Shown here: one piece after another, positions 41,725 through 50,992 of the stretch | How the letters are laid out: every line of letters starts with the position of its first letter | How positions within the stretch are numbered: position 1 is the stretch's first letter | From: Darksidea phi | Taxonomy: Eukaryota > Ascomycota > Dothideomycetes > Pleosporales > Lentitheciaceae | Direction of reading: 5' to 3' | Length of the DNA: 59,053 nucleotides | Assembly: GCA_030770425.1 (NCBI GenBank) | Contig: JASJFT010000258.1 | Span: 1-59,053, forward strand | Notes under the pieces: model-generated | The model's input: the letters and a program-made list of their open reading frames with translations, nothing else | What the model was told of the DNA's origin: nothing | The model's database searches: none | Translations under genes and position numbers: made by a program

Positions 41725-41973
41725 TATAAGTAGTCGAGCGTTATATATTATATAATTACTCTATTTATATAATAATTTATACTAATTTACTATAACTCTA
41801 TACTAAACTTATAGTAGTTATATAATAATAAGTTATAGTAACTATATACTAATTTATAATAATTAATTTAGTTATTAAATCTAGTATAACTCGTATATAA
41901 AACCCTCTACTTATACTCTAGCTAGATAGTTAGACTACTAAATATATTTATTCTATACTTCTACCCGCCTATA
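41725..41973 (+). repeat. E 3' LTR
   Basis: 249 bp, same start as the 5' LTR, ending CCGCCTATA; it keeps two CpG sites (GAGCG, CCCGCC) that the 5' LTR has lost. Followed by ATAAT. Confidence 0.94.
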
Positions 41974-43480
41974 ATAATAGATTAAATATTACCTACTATC
42001 TCTCTATAATATTCTATTCTAAGATAAATAATTTAATAGAATAAATAAATAATATAGTAGAAATCTACCTCTATTAATTTATAAACTAGAATTAAAGTAA
42101 CTAAGTAAGTCTATATCCTATAACTTAGATAATAATTAAGAATAAGAATATAACTTTAACTAGAGTAAGTTTCTTCTTCCTATAATATAGTTATAATATA
42201 GACTCTATTTAATAGAATACTAAAATAAATATTCTAGACTAATACTATATCTCCCTTTTTTTAAAGTAAATAATAGAAAGTATAATTAGAAAATTCTACG
42301 AAATATTTAAGTAGGTATAATTAAGTATAGTAATAGTTTAGTAGAAATAAGAGTCTTAGATTAATAAAAGAAGATAAGAAGTACCTATACTCTATATAGA
42401 AGATAAGATATAGTTATAGTATAATATATAATTATCTAACTTCTAGTTTAATAAGAAACTTAATTAAAAGAATATAAAGTTCTAAATATAATATATAATC
42501 TCTTCTACTAATATAAAACTAAATATTCCTCTAAGTATATACCTAGTATTCTATATTAATAGACTTCGTCTTACTTTATAGAATTCTCTTTCTAGTTAAA
42601 CTAGTAATAATTAGTAACCCCCCTCTATTAAAATTAAAAAGGAAAAAGAATAGGAAGTAGAAGATATTATAAGTAAGAAATTTTAAAGAAGAGATTAAGA
42701 TAGAGTAATTTATTATAAAGTTAAATAGAAAGGCTATACTATAATAATATAGAACCTAGCTTCTAACTTAGAAGGTACTATAGTATTAACCTAATAGAAA
42801 GAAATCTCTACTTTATTAAGAAATAAGAATAAAACTCTTTCTATCTACTTTAGAAGGGGAGTAGAACTACTATATATATTCTAACATTCTAAGATAAGAA
42901 TAGATATAAAGAATAGAAGTATAGTCTATAATTATCTAAGTAGTATTATAACTAGATTCTTAAGAATATAAAAGAAAAGCTATTAAGTTAAATTTATAAG
43001 TAAGTTTTTTATATTAGAATTATAAAAGTAAGAGTACTATTTAAAAATATTAGTTCTAGAAAGTATTAAAAATAAGTATAGAAAAGTAAATATTCTTAAA
43101 ATCTATAAGAATATTCTATCTAAAAAGATTATAAAGTATAAAGAAGATTATATAGTAAAGAAACTTAATAGTAAATCTTTATAGAGATAGTAGTTTCTAA
43201 ATTTATATATAAATAAGTATCTAGATAATTATTTAATTATTAAGAGGGAAGTACTACTCTAGTATATAAAAGAAGATTACTTAAAATAAAAAATATAGAA
43301 TAAAGGTAAATTTAGTTAAAAACTATAATAATATTTCTAATCTATAAAAGCTACTTAAAATATATATTAGAATATAACTAAATTATTCTAGAAAGCTATT
43401 ATATAGAAAGAACTACTATATAGTAAAGAAGAAAGACTAGATTAACTTATAAGTCTACTTTAAAGAATATATTAGATATT
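41974..43480 (+). mobile_element. D-right: integrase C-terminus and 3' part of element D
   Basis: It continues the D integrase frame across the E insertion: a LNITYYLSITFYSKINNLIE phrase fits the gypsy block ending FYPxTDGxTER, followed by a region where MNSTVE-like residues and a VSFFFL-like motif (family: SPFxLxYG) are readable to about 42,250. Later sequence to about 43,480 has few stops in one plus frame and is Lys/Gln-derived rich, possibly the integrase tail. The border to the right is not defined. Confidence 0.75.
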
Positions 43481-45315
43481 AATAGTATTACTTTATTCTC
43501 TTAGTTTTATTATAGTAGTATAAATAGTATACTAGGCTTATATTATCTTTATTTAAAGTTTTCTTATTATTAAAAGGTTTTATACTAGCTAGTACTTTAA
43601 TCTTAAATAAACTTTAGTTATAATAATATTATATAATTTCGACTATAGTATTTATATTAAATCTAATATTTTTAAATTACTTAATAATCTCTATTTAAAA
43701 TATATTAGCCCTAGATATAAACTAAATTTAGGAAGAAACTTATTATTAATATTTTAACTATAATAGAGATATCTTATAGTACTAAAAGGATATTACTAAA
43801 GATCTTATTATTATTACTAAAATATTAAAAAGTCTTATTATTAGTCTTAGTCTTAGAGATCTTACTATATACCTTATATTTTATAAATATATAATTAATT
43901 ATCTTTTTAATTAAATACTAGCTAGTCTAAAGTAACTAGATATTAATTAAAGTATTAAAGATATCCCTTCTATAGACTTCTTAAACTAGAATTTTTAAAA
44001 GAGTATACTTTTCTATATTAAAAGTTATAAAGATATTAATATATATTATATAAGCTTTTATATAAGCTATATAACTTAATAATCTAGTCTTACTAGTTTA
44101 TAAAGTATAATAATAGTATTCTAGCTTATCTATAATTCTACTATATTAGATATAAATAGTAGTAGAGATACTAAAGATTATCTTCTTAAGAGTATCTTCT
44201 TTAGTAGTAAACTAACTAGTATAGAAACTTAAGCTAGACTTCTACTTTATATCCTTATAACCCTTAGAAAAGATCTTCTAAGTATTATTCTATAATATAT
44301 TAGTTAGAAATATATAGAAATAATAAGAGAAAAATCTATATTATTATTATTACTAAAAGAGCTCTTACTACTACTAATAGTATAAGTACTCGGGCTTTTA
44401 TAGTAGAATTTCTTTATAATAATTAACTTTTAGATCTTAAAATTTTTAATATTATATAAAGTATAACTAGAACTCTTATAGTTATATTAAGAGGTCTTAA
44501 GAGAAGAAATACTATATAAATATAAAGAGAAATTATACTTTAAAGTAGCTATATATAAGCTATTAAGCTATTTAAAAAGATCTTATAAAGTTTATATTAT
44601 AGAGTAAAATAGATATTAGAATAGTAATAAACTAATAATAAAGTAGTAGAAATAGAGTATAGTAAACTAATAGTAATATAAAAGTAAGGATAAAAAAGTT
44701 AATAGGATTATTTTAAAAATAAGAGATAGATATAATATTTATATATATCTAAACGTTTACTATTATCCTATATAATAGAATAATAAAAGAATCTTATTAT
44801 AATCTATTATTACTAGAATATAAGTAAAGATAGAATTTACTATACTAAAATCTACTATATATTAAACTTTACTATAACTTTAATAACTATCTTTATATTA
44901 AAGATTATATAGATAATAAATATATTATTTAAAAAAGTTTACTTTAAGATCTAACTAGAAATACCTCTAGAGAATAATAGCTAAGTTTATTTAAATAGTA
45001 TACTTTACTAATATATCTATAGAGATAGTTATCTAGATAGTATATCTATATAGAGCTAGACTAAGTAGAAACTATTACTATACTATCTAGTCTAGAAGTT
45101 AGCCTTCTAGTATATCGAAGATAGAGAAGAGGAATTATAATAAACTAGATCTAGAATAAAACTTCTTATTTTAAAGATCTTAAATCTTTTCTTTAAAGTA
45201 ATCTACTATAAAGTAGAGTCTCTTTTATATAAAATTCTTATCTAGAGCTCTTATAACTTCTTATTAATTTATCTATATTCTATCTAGTATATATCCTTAG
45301 AATTCCGCCCCTTAT
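43481..45315. other. Unassigned RIP-mutated DNA between D and B3
   Basis: About 43,500-44,400 has a minus-strand frame with relatively long open stretches, compatible with a once-coding region. No family was recognised. 44,400-45,315 shows no structure beyond AT-rich composition. CpG is almost absent. Confidence 0.4.
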
Positions 45316-47246
45316 AGTCTACTAGTTAGAATATAATATAGATTTAATAGATCTTAGCTATCTATTAAAAGATCTTTTATATATACTAGTTCTTATTAAT
45401 AATAAGTTTTTATTCTATATTATAAAGTTAATTCTTTAGTTTAGACTCTTTATTATTCTTAAATAAGATAAAGTTAAAATAGGATATAATATTTTAGAAG
45501 TTAGAAATTTATAAGAAGTTATTTTAATAATTTTATAAAATATTCTCTTTTTAAATAAGAATTTATATTTTATTATCTAAAATAATAATTACGAACTTTA
45601 GTAAGATTAATAAGAATTTTATAGTAATAATTTTCTTTTTTCTTTTAATAAGAAATAACTTATTTAAGTTTATTAATAACTTATAAAGATCTTTATAAAA
45701 AGAATTAAGTAGTAAAAAGCTATATAATATTAATAATAGAAAAGAAATTAAATTAACTTCTTATTCTTTTATTAAAAAGATTAACTTAAGAGTTAGATAT
45801 TAAACTAAATCTTATTAGAATCCTTTAGATAATTTTAGTATTTATAAAATTTTATAAAGACTAATATCTATATTATTTAAAAATATTATAATAAAGAGAT
45901 ATCTTATTTTTTTAATAGCTTATCTACTATTAAGATTATATTATAATAATAAAGTCTTAAAAGTAGATATAAAGTAAGTATTATATTAAGAAAAAACTAT
46001 TAGTTTAATCTTAATAAAGGTAACTATAAGAAAGGACTACTTAAAATCCTCTTTTAAACTTTATTATTAATTTATAATCTTTTAATATTATTAAAGCTTC
46101 TTCTTTAATCTAGTAATCTAATTATTAATAATTTTTTAATATTATACTTACTTATTAGCTATAAATATTATATAAAAGTTCTTAATAATAATATTAATTC
46201 TAAGTATAATTATTAATCTTTAGATTATAATTAGACGAAGATTATTATTAATTAAGATATTAACTATTAGATTTAAATCTTTCTAGATCTTTAATAACTT
46301 TTAGATTATATTATACTTAAAAAGAATTTCTTATTCTTTAATATTTATTTATTTAATAGGATATTATAGATTAGTTTTTTTTTTTAAATAATTAAAGCCT
46401 TTATATATAATAACTAACTTTATACTTTAAGTTCTTTAAAAATATATTTTTATCTTTTTAGAAAGAATAGATAGTTTAAAGAGTTTAAAGATTAATCTAT
46501 ATTTATAAGTTTATAAACTTCTTTAACTTAATTAGAATAAGTACTTTAATTAATTAATATTTATACTTCTTATTCTTAAATAAGACTTCTTTAATTTTTT
46601 CTTTATTCTTATTCTTCTTCTAAGAGATAGTAAGGAGAGGTTATTTAATATTAAATAAGCTAACTTTTATAAGATCTTCTTAACCTAAAAAGTCTACTAT
46701 CTTATTATTATATTAATTTAATAATTTAGTTAATTATATAAAGATAAGTTAGTTATAGAGTTTAAAATATAGATCTAATCTTATATAATACTTTTATAGA
46801 TTTCTTCTCTTTAAAGAAGATACTAAATACTTTAATAATATTAGAACTTAAAATAGTTAATTTTAAGACTTATTTAAAAAAGTATTATATATTATCTATT
46901 TTAAGTACTATAAATCTTTAGAAATTTAGGGATTAATATTTAATTACTATCTTTAATTAAAAATTAAAGATCTTAAAATAATATAAAATCTTAAGACTAA
47001 GTATAATTTACTAGAAGTTATAATACCTAAGATAATCTTTTAATTAACTAATAGTAGAATTAGTATATTAAAGCTATTCTAAGATAGTATTATAAGAATA
47101 TAAGAATAGAGGGTTTTTATATCTAAATAAAGCTTAGTATACTAAATAAGCTAATTAACTATTAGACTAATTCTTAGAATTATCTAATCTATTAATTAAA
47201 ATAGAAAATAAGTAAAATAACTAGATTACCTAGAAAATAGACTATA
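45316..47246 (-). mobile_element. B3: 5' fragment of a third family-B element
   Basis: 45,316-46,981 matches the gag end of B1 (12,240-13,968), and 46,982-47,246 matches the B LTR. Only the 5' LTR and gag are present; pol and the other LTR are missing, so it is truncated near 45,316. CpG is much rarer than in B1 and B2, suggesting an older copy. In the gag region it resembles B1 more than B2. Confidence 0.85.
46982..47246 (-). repeat. B3 5' LTR
   Basis: 265 bp against 268 in B1/B2, beginning TATAAAATC and ending GACTATA; three bases are missing at the outer end. Confidence 0.85.
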
Positions 47247-47730
47247 CTAAAAAGAATTAAGTATTCTAATAATTAGCTTCTATATATTAGGAAAATTTAC
47301 TAATTATTACGAATATAATATATTCTTTATTATTATATTATTATTAAATTATTAGTTACTATTAATATATAACTATAGAAGAGATAATAATAAATAAATA
47401 TATTAATTTTCTTATAAATATTATAATCTACTAGTAATAACTTAAATAAAGATACTATTAAAGTAAAGTATAAAGTATAACGACTAGGATAAGCGTATAA
47501 TAGACTAGAAGATAAGAGAAAACGACCTAGTCTTCGGAATAAATAACGAACCTCTATTAGGATAACGATATAGGTTATTTATATACTACTTCAAGTCTAT
47601 AGATAGACGCCCTAAGCGACGAAGGGTAAATTAATATAATTAGGAAATAAATATAAAATTATACTCTATAGGATTCTAATAGATAAGAAAGTCTTTATAC
47701 TAGCGGCCTATATCTACTACAAAACTACAG
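47247..47730. other. Right border of the RIP-mutated block
   Basis: No gene seen. CpA/TpG stay absent to about 47,590 (first CpA at 47,592) and return to normal frequency from about 47,715. CpG is common from about 47,480 on (GACGCCCTAAGCGACG), unlike the older repeats to the left. RIP seems to have leaked past the end of B3 or covers another short unrecognised repeat. Confidence 0.6.
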
Positions 47731-47750
47731 CCCCAGAAGAACGAAGGACC

Positions 47751-47767
47751 TGGTTGGTTGGTTGGTT
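47751..47767. repeat. (TGGT)n microsatellite
   Basis: Four tandem TGGT units right at the edge where RIP depletion ends. Confidence 0.85.
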
Positions 47768-47770
47768 AGT

Positions 47771-48175
47771 TTATTCATAGGCTATGTGCAGAGGCTCTTT
47801 GGCCACGTAGCCGGGTCTCGGTATCGGTTCGGGGCGGTGCTTACGCGCCCCGTGGGCCAGAGCAGAGGCCGCAGACTTAAGGTCTGCTGCACCGAGTCCC
47901 ATTACGTCCAGATAGGTAGCTAGCATAGCCATAGCGGTAGCGTTTAAGGCACTAGAGTATCCTCTGGGTCCTATATCTGCGCTTTTGAGTAGCATGCCAT
48001 CGTTAACCGACTGCATCATCTCAAGCACGCTGGTTTCCCAACTGTGCGGTCGCGCGTCGATTCGGGGCCCGTAAGGTCTCTAATCGTGCTTTCTAGCGCC
48101 TCTCGCATGATGGTGTAGTGTGTCTTGAATGTGGTGTGGTAGATGTTGCTACGCGTTAGGACCAGCTGAGCGCAA
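47771..48175 (-). pseudogene. Eroded ORF, unrecognised family
   Basis: The minus strand 48,028-47,771 reads as 85 codons ending in a stop, rich in Ala, Leu and Gly (segment NATAMAMLATYLDVMGLGAA). Upstream, 48,170-48,030 is open in another frame (IYHTTFKTHYTIMREALEST), and the two would join with one frame change near 48,035, so they probably are parts of one gene with a frameshift. No family can be named with confidence. It lies between two copies of GAACGAAGGACCT. Confidence 0.4.
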
Positions 48176-48506
48176 CTCAGGCAAAACGCACCTTAAACGC
48201 GTCGTAAAACGGTCAGAATTAGGTACAATGTAGCTAAAGTCGCGTCGCTGATTCGAACGGTGGTAATATTGAGGCTTTCTGATGGGTGCAGCAAAATATT
48301 AGGGCGCTCTAGATGTTGGTGTTTTTTTTTTTGAACGAAGGACCTTTTAACAGGGATTACTTATACTTTCAGCGCCCCGCTTTAAAGCGGGTCTGGCGGG
48401 GTAAATCTTACGACGAACTCTCAGGAAAAGTTGCAAGATTAGCAAATTAAGTATATATGTATATATATTATCAAAATAATTTTTCTCCCCATTCAAAGTT
48501 AAACAT
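48176..48506. other. Intergenic, with AT-rich upstream region of the tRNA gene
   Basis: No gene seen. It contains a T13 tract (48,321-48,333), a second GAACGAAGGACCT (48,333-48,345) and a TATATGTATATATATTA stretch (about 48,453-48,470) some 40 bp upstream of the tRNA start, where fungal tRNA genes often carry TATA-like DNA. Confidence 0.5.
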
Positions 48507-48627
48507 GGTCGGTTAGCTCAGTTGGTTAGAGCGTAAGTCAAATCAATTCTAAATCTCATAGCATTACTGACCAGAAAAGGTGGTGCTAATAACGCCAAGG
48601 TCGCGGGTTCGACCCCCTCACTGACCA
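48507..48627 (+). tRNA. tRNA-Ile(AAT) with a 47-nt insertion between D arm and anticodon arm
   Basis: Acceptor strand GGTCGGT (48,507-48,513) pairs with ACTGACC (48,620-48,626), discriminator A. The D arm is GCTC..GAGC and the A box TTAGCTCAGTTGG. The anticodon stem TGGTG/CGCCA starts at 48,581, with loop CTAATAA, anticodon AAT (isoleucine). The B box is GGTTCGACCCC. Removing 48,533-48,579 leaves a standard 74-nt tRNA. One T-stem position (C opposite T) is mismatched, so reduced function is possible. Nuclear tRNA introns normally sit one base 3' of the anticodon; this one does not. Confidence 0.88.
48533..48579 (+). other. GT...AG insertion (intron-like) in the tRNA-Ile gene
   Basis: 47 nt starting GTAAGT, the fungal 5' splice-site consensus, ending AAAAG, with ACTGAC (48,566-48,571), a good fungal branch-site match, 8-9 nt before the terminal AG. 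The placement can shift by one base because G flanks both ends. It also carries ACTGACCA, the same eight bases as the tRNA's own 3' end, so a rearranged tRNA half is an alternative to a spliceosomal-type intron. Confidence 0.6.
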
Positions 48628-48641
48628 AAAAAATTAAGTTC

Positions 48642-48647
48642 TTTTTT
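48642..48647 (+). terminator. RNA polymerase III terminator
   Basis: A run of six T on the coding strand, 15 nt after the tRNA 3' end; four or more T normally end Pol III transcription. Confidence 0.7.
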
Positions 48648-48688
48648 GCATCTTATTTCGGGGTGGTCTTATTTTGGGTCCCTATAAA

Positions 48689-48877
48689 TTAGCGAATACG
48701 GTACCTTACTCGCTTATAGGAGTATAAAAATATAAATTTTTGGAGCCTGCGGACGAAGAACGCGCCCGCTCTGCCGACAAAGAACGCAGGCCGCTGAAGC
48801 GAAAGCGCGCCGGCTCCGAGCCCGCCGTGTCCGCCGCCGTGTCCACCGTTGTGTCCACCGTGTCCGCCACCGTACAC
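48689..48877 (-). CDS. Short Gly/His-repeat ORF (doubtful)
   Basis: 62 codons on the minus strand beginning with GGGHGGHNGGHGGGHGG, coded by near-repeats of GGCGGACAC/GGTGGACAC, then a Phe/Arg-rich tail without recognisable motif. The repeat DNA is open in several frames on both strands, so the ORF may be a by-product of a 9-bp repeat. It has no signal peptide. No family recognised. Confidence 0.2.
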   Translation of the reverse strand: MYGGGHGGHNGGHGGGHGGLGAGALSLQRPAFFVGRAGAFFVRRLQKFIFLYSYKRVRYRIR

Positions 48878-49189
48878 CAGCCACAGCCATGCCCACGGAT
48901 CGTGATGTCAGCCCCAGCAGCGCCCGCGGCGGGAGAGTGATGACTTGCTTCTGGAACAGAGCACTTCGGCCGTCAGCTCGAATGTCCGCCCGCTCGCCTT
49001 GGGCCAGATCGCCAGCTTCAGCCAGCCCGGTAGTCGCGCAAGCGCCTCGACACGGCGGCGCGGAAATAGCCCATCGCGCGGGACGATTGCGGCACTGAGA
49101 GGTGCATTGCCTCCAATCACAACGGACTCGAGGCCGGGCTAGACCAAGGCTGGATGCGTATTGCGTGCATTCGTCTACTATCTAATCCG

Positions 49190-49715
49190 GCTAACCTTTC
49201 GGTGTGGATGATGGTCGGACCATCATCGTACCAATCATCGTCCCCGTCACTTTCGAAGGACCAATTGAAATCATAGGGTGCATTGTCCCACCGACCCAAG
49301 GTCATGTTCTATTCCTTACTCCATAGTACGATCGTTCTATCTCGACCGTGGAGCTGGTAGTCCGATCTCTGTGACGTCGCGACGCGCTTCTTACATCCCC
49401 ATCGACTAGGTTCTCGCCATCGATACGCCTGCGGCGTCCCGAACTTCGCCCGTAACTCTGCAAGGTATCGGACATCACCGACACAGTAGGAAATGATATC
49501 CTCTAGAATCGGACCATGGTTGAAGGCGTCATATACGAGCCACCATGTTCTAGTTTAACTAGTCGCTCGCCTTTCTCCTTCGCCAGCTTCCAGCTAGCTA
49601 GTTTGCTGCGTCCGAGGAACACGTAGTTCTCGACACAATTGGTGAGGCCGTTCAAGAGCCTCCTAGATGTCGTGGTCTTTCTCGTTGTAATGCCAATTGA
49701 TGACTCGTGTCCGGA
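49190..49715 (-). pseudogene. 3'-5' exonuclease-domain (RNase D/EXD-like) protein, broken
   Basis: The minus strand carries the C-terminal half of a fungal 3'-5' exonuclease-domain protein: TTSRRLLNGL near 49,670, then NYVFLGRSKLASWKLAKEKG, and after a one-base frame change at about 49,525-49,540 the exonuclease III block ISYCVGDVRYLAELRAKF, where Y and D are the expected catalytic Y-x3-D of DEDDy enzymes. Next come a YQLHGRD phrase, an in-frame TAG at 49,309-49,311 and the acidic tail DGDDDWYDDGPT typical of this fungal family. The N-terminal exo I/II motifs are missing or scrambled upstream. At least one frameshift and one stop make it a pseudogene. It belongs to a family often expanded in accessory regions. 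Confidence 0.75.
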
Positions 49716-50110
49716 AGAGAGTGGGGCAGACGCGACTTGTATGAAGCGGAAGTGTTGCCCTTTTCGGCGTGGGCTGCGGCTTCCTCTAAAAACATAGGGT
49801 AGGAGGCAAGGTGAGCATACGCCATTGCAAGTATATTCGTTCTATCTAATAGTAGCAAGGCAAATTTCCTACACTCGAAAACACGAGGAGCAGCAGCGGC
49901 GGAACCGATGACGATGAATACGACAACAGCGACAATCACACAAGGTGGCTGACGCGCAAGCGGCAACGCTCTCCGTCAGCCAAGCGGCACAGTCGAACGT
50001 CGAAGACGACATCGAAGCAGCACCCTAAGCACGCCGCACACTCAGCGAGGCAACGAAGCCCTCCCCCTCCCGCGGCAGGGTATTGAAGAACCCTACTTAG
50101 CACCACTTCC
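49716..50110. other. No gene assigned
   Basis: A minus-strand ORF starting at 49,966 (hydrophobic VIVAVVVFIVIGSAAAA then AYAHLASYPMFLEEAAAHAE) runs into the exonuclease pseudogene in a different frame. It may be a remnant of its upstream part or chance; no family recognised. The plus strand is Ser/Arg-rich and uninformative. Confidence 0.35.
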
Positions 50111-50111
50111 T

Positions 50112-50558
50112 CCGGACGCGGAACCTTTATGGAAGCCCCAGACTTTTGGTCTTTATTCTCCTAGGCAACTACGGTCTCTTCTCTCAAAGTCAGTGTGTGA
50201 GTCAGTGTGGGAGGATCACACAAGGACATTTTATTTCTACCACGCAGAGCTTCGACAATCAAACATTATATTATCAGAGGATGGGAGCATTGCAGGAGTC
50301 ATTGATTGGGAGTCCGCTGCATACTATCCAAGGTTCTGGCTAGGTACAAAGCCACGTGTCTCTCACGGTCTCCTCCGGCAGGGGCGGGCCTGGGCTACAT
50401 TGTTGGAGGAGAGCTTAAAACGAGAGGGGTTTTCACCGGACGTTGAGATACACCAGATGTGGAAGAAAGCGATTCGAAAATATTTTCAGTTCAAGTTCCG
50501 TTCCCCAAGCATCTCGTCATCCGTATCGATGAAGGCTGGCTGTACCTTAGCATTGTAG
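50112..50558 (+). pseudogene. Aminoglycoside phosphotransferase (APH)-family fragment
   Basis: The plus frame holds FYHAELRQSNIILSEDGS, followed by GVIDWESAAYYP and a tryptophan-rich WLGTKP end: the catalytic loop and DFG-equivalent (D-W-E at 50,304-50,312) of fungal APH-like kinases. The usual H-G-D catalytic loop (50,241 on) is H-A-E, so the catalytic Asp is replaced by Glu. The N-terminal lobe (P-loop, Lys) is absent; only the last third of the family's normal 300-400 residues remains. The tail to the stop at 50,558 is compatible with the family's helical C-terminus. Confidence 0.75.
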
Positions 50559-50735
50559 TAACGACGACCACGGGCTCTATACCGTACCGATCGATGAGTA
50601 CTGAGTACCCCCGCTGAGATCTTCTGCGCACTTCTCACACTTCTCTGCCCCAGATACGTTGTTGGACCTGCAATTTGAGTGGGGGCAAGTCTCATAGTTG
50701 ATTGGTTCGTGGGGGTTTCAGCCATGGTGAGTAAG
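50559..50735. other. Short intergenic up to the F target site
   Basis: Nothing coding is recognisable. It ends with GTAAG (50,731-50,735), the left target duplication of element F. Confidence 0.6.
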
Positions 50736-50992
50736 TGTCGCGGAGCAGACGGCTCAGGGACTAAGCGCGATCAGAGATTTCGCTAGGCGCAAGGATTAGC
50801 CTAGTACTGACGGCTATTTGCTGAATCTCGTGATCCAACAGTGTCCAACACAGTCCAGCAGTGTTGGTATTAAGGTATAGTTAGGGGTCGTTTCTGTATA
50901 TAAAATACCGTCTTTTTTTAACTTATAGAAATTAGAGCTTTTACTTTTAGAGACTACGTACTATAGTAATTTATACTAAAATTACTATAATA
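50736..50992 (+). repeat. F 5' LTR, first half not RIP-mutated
   Basis: 257 bp starting TGTCGCGG. Positions 1-132 keep CpA/TpG (e.g. GATCCAACAGTGTCCAACAC); from about 50,868 nearly every CpA/TpG site seen in the 3' LTR has become TpA. It retains one TpG at about 50,896. Confidence 0.96.

Larger units (their letters stand above)
36371..41973 (+). mobile_element. E: complete RIP-mutated Ty1/copia element
   Basis: It is 5603 bp with gap-free 249-bp LTRs and a perfect 5-bp target duplication ATAAT (36,366-36,370 and 41,974-41,978). The RT box (FINN, from FVDD) and the RNase H motif near the 3' LTR follow integrase, which gives copia order. A G-rich polypurine tract AAGGGGGG lies just before the 3' LTR (41,715-41,722). 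It is inserted into D's integrase core. Confidence 0.95.

Noticed and set aside
1..47246. Mitochondrial or bacterial origin because of extreme AT content
   Set aside because: The AT bias is due to CpA/TpG loss with CpG often kept, LTR retrotransposon structure with target duplications is clear, and no mitochondrial or prokaryotic genes are present.
48714..49142. Overlapping ORFs of 60-70 codons on both strands around the Gly/His repeat and 49 kb
   Set aside because: They are alternate-frame readings of GC-rich repeat DNA and of the opposite strand of the exonuclease pseudogene; none has a recognisable domain.
50146..50343. 65-codon plus-strand ORF beginning at 50,146
   Set aside because: It is out of frame with the APH-like motifs in the same stretch and has no domain of its own.
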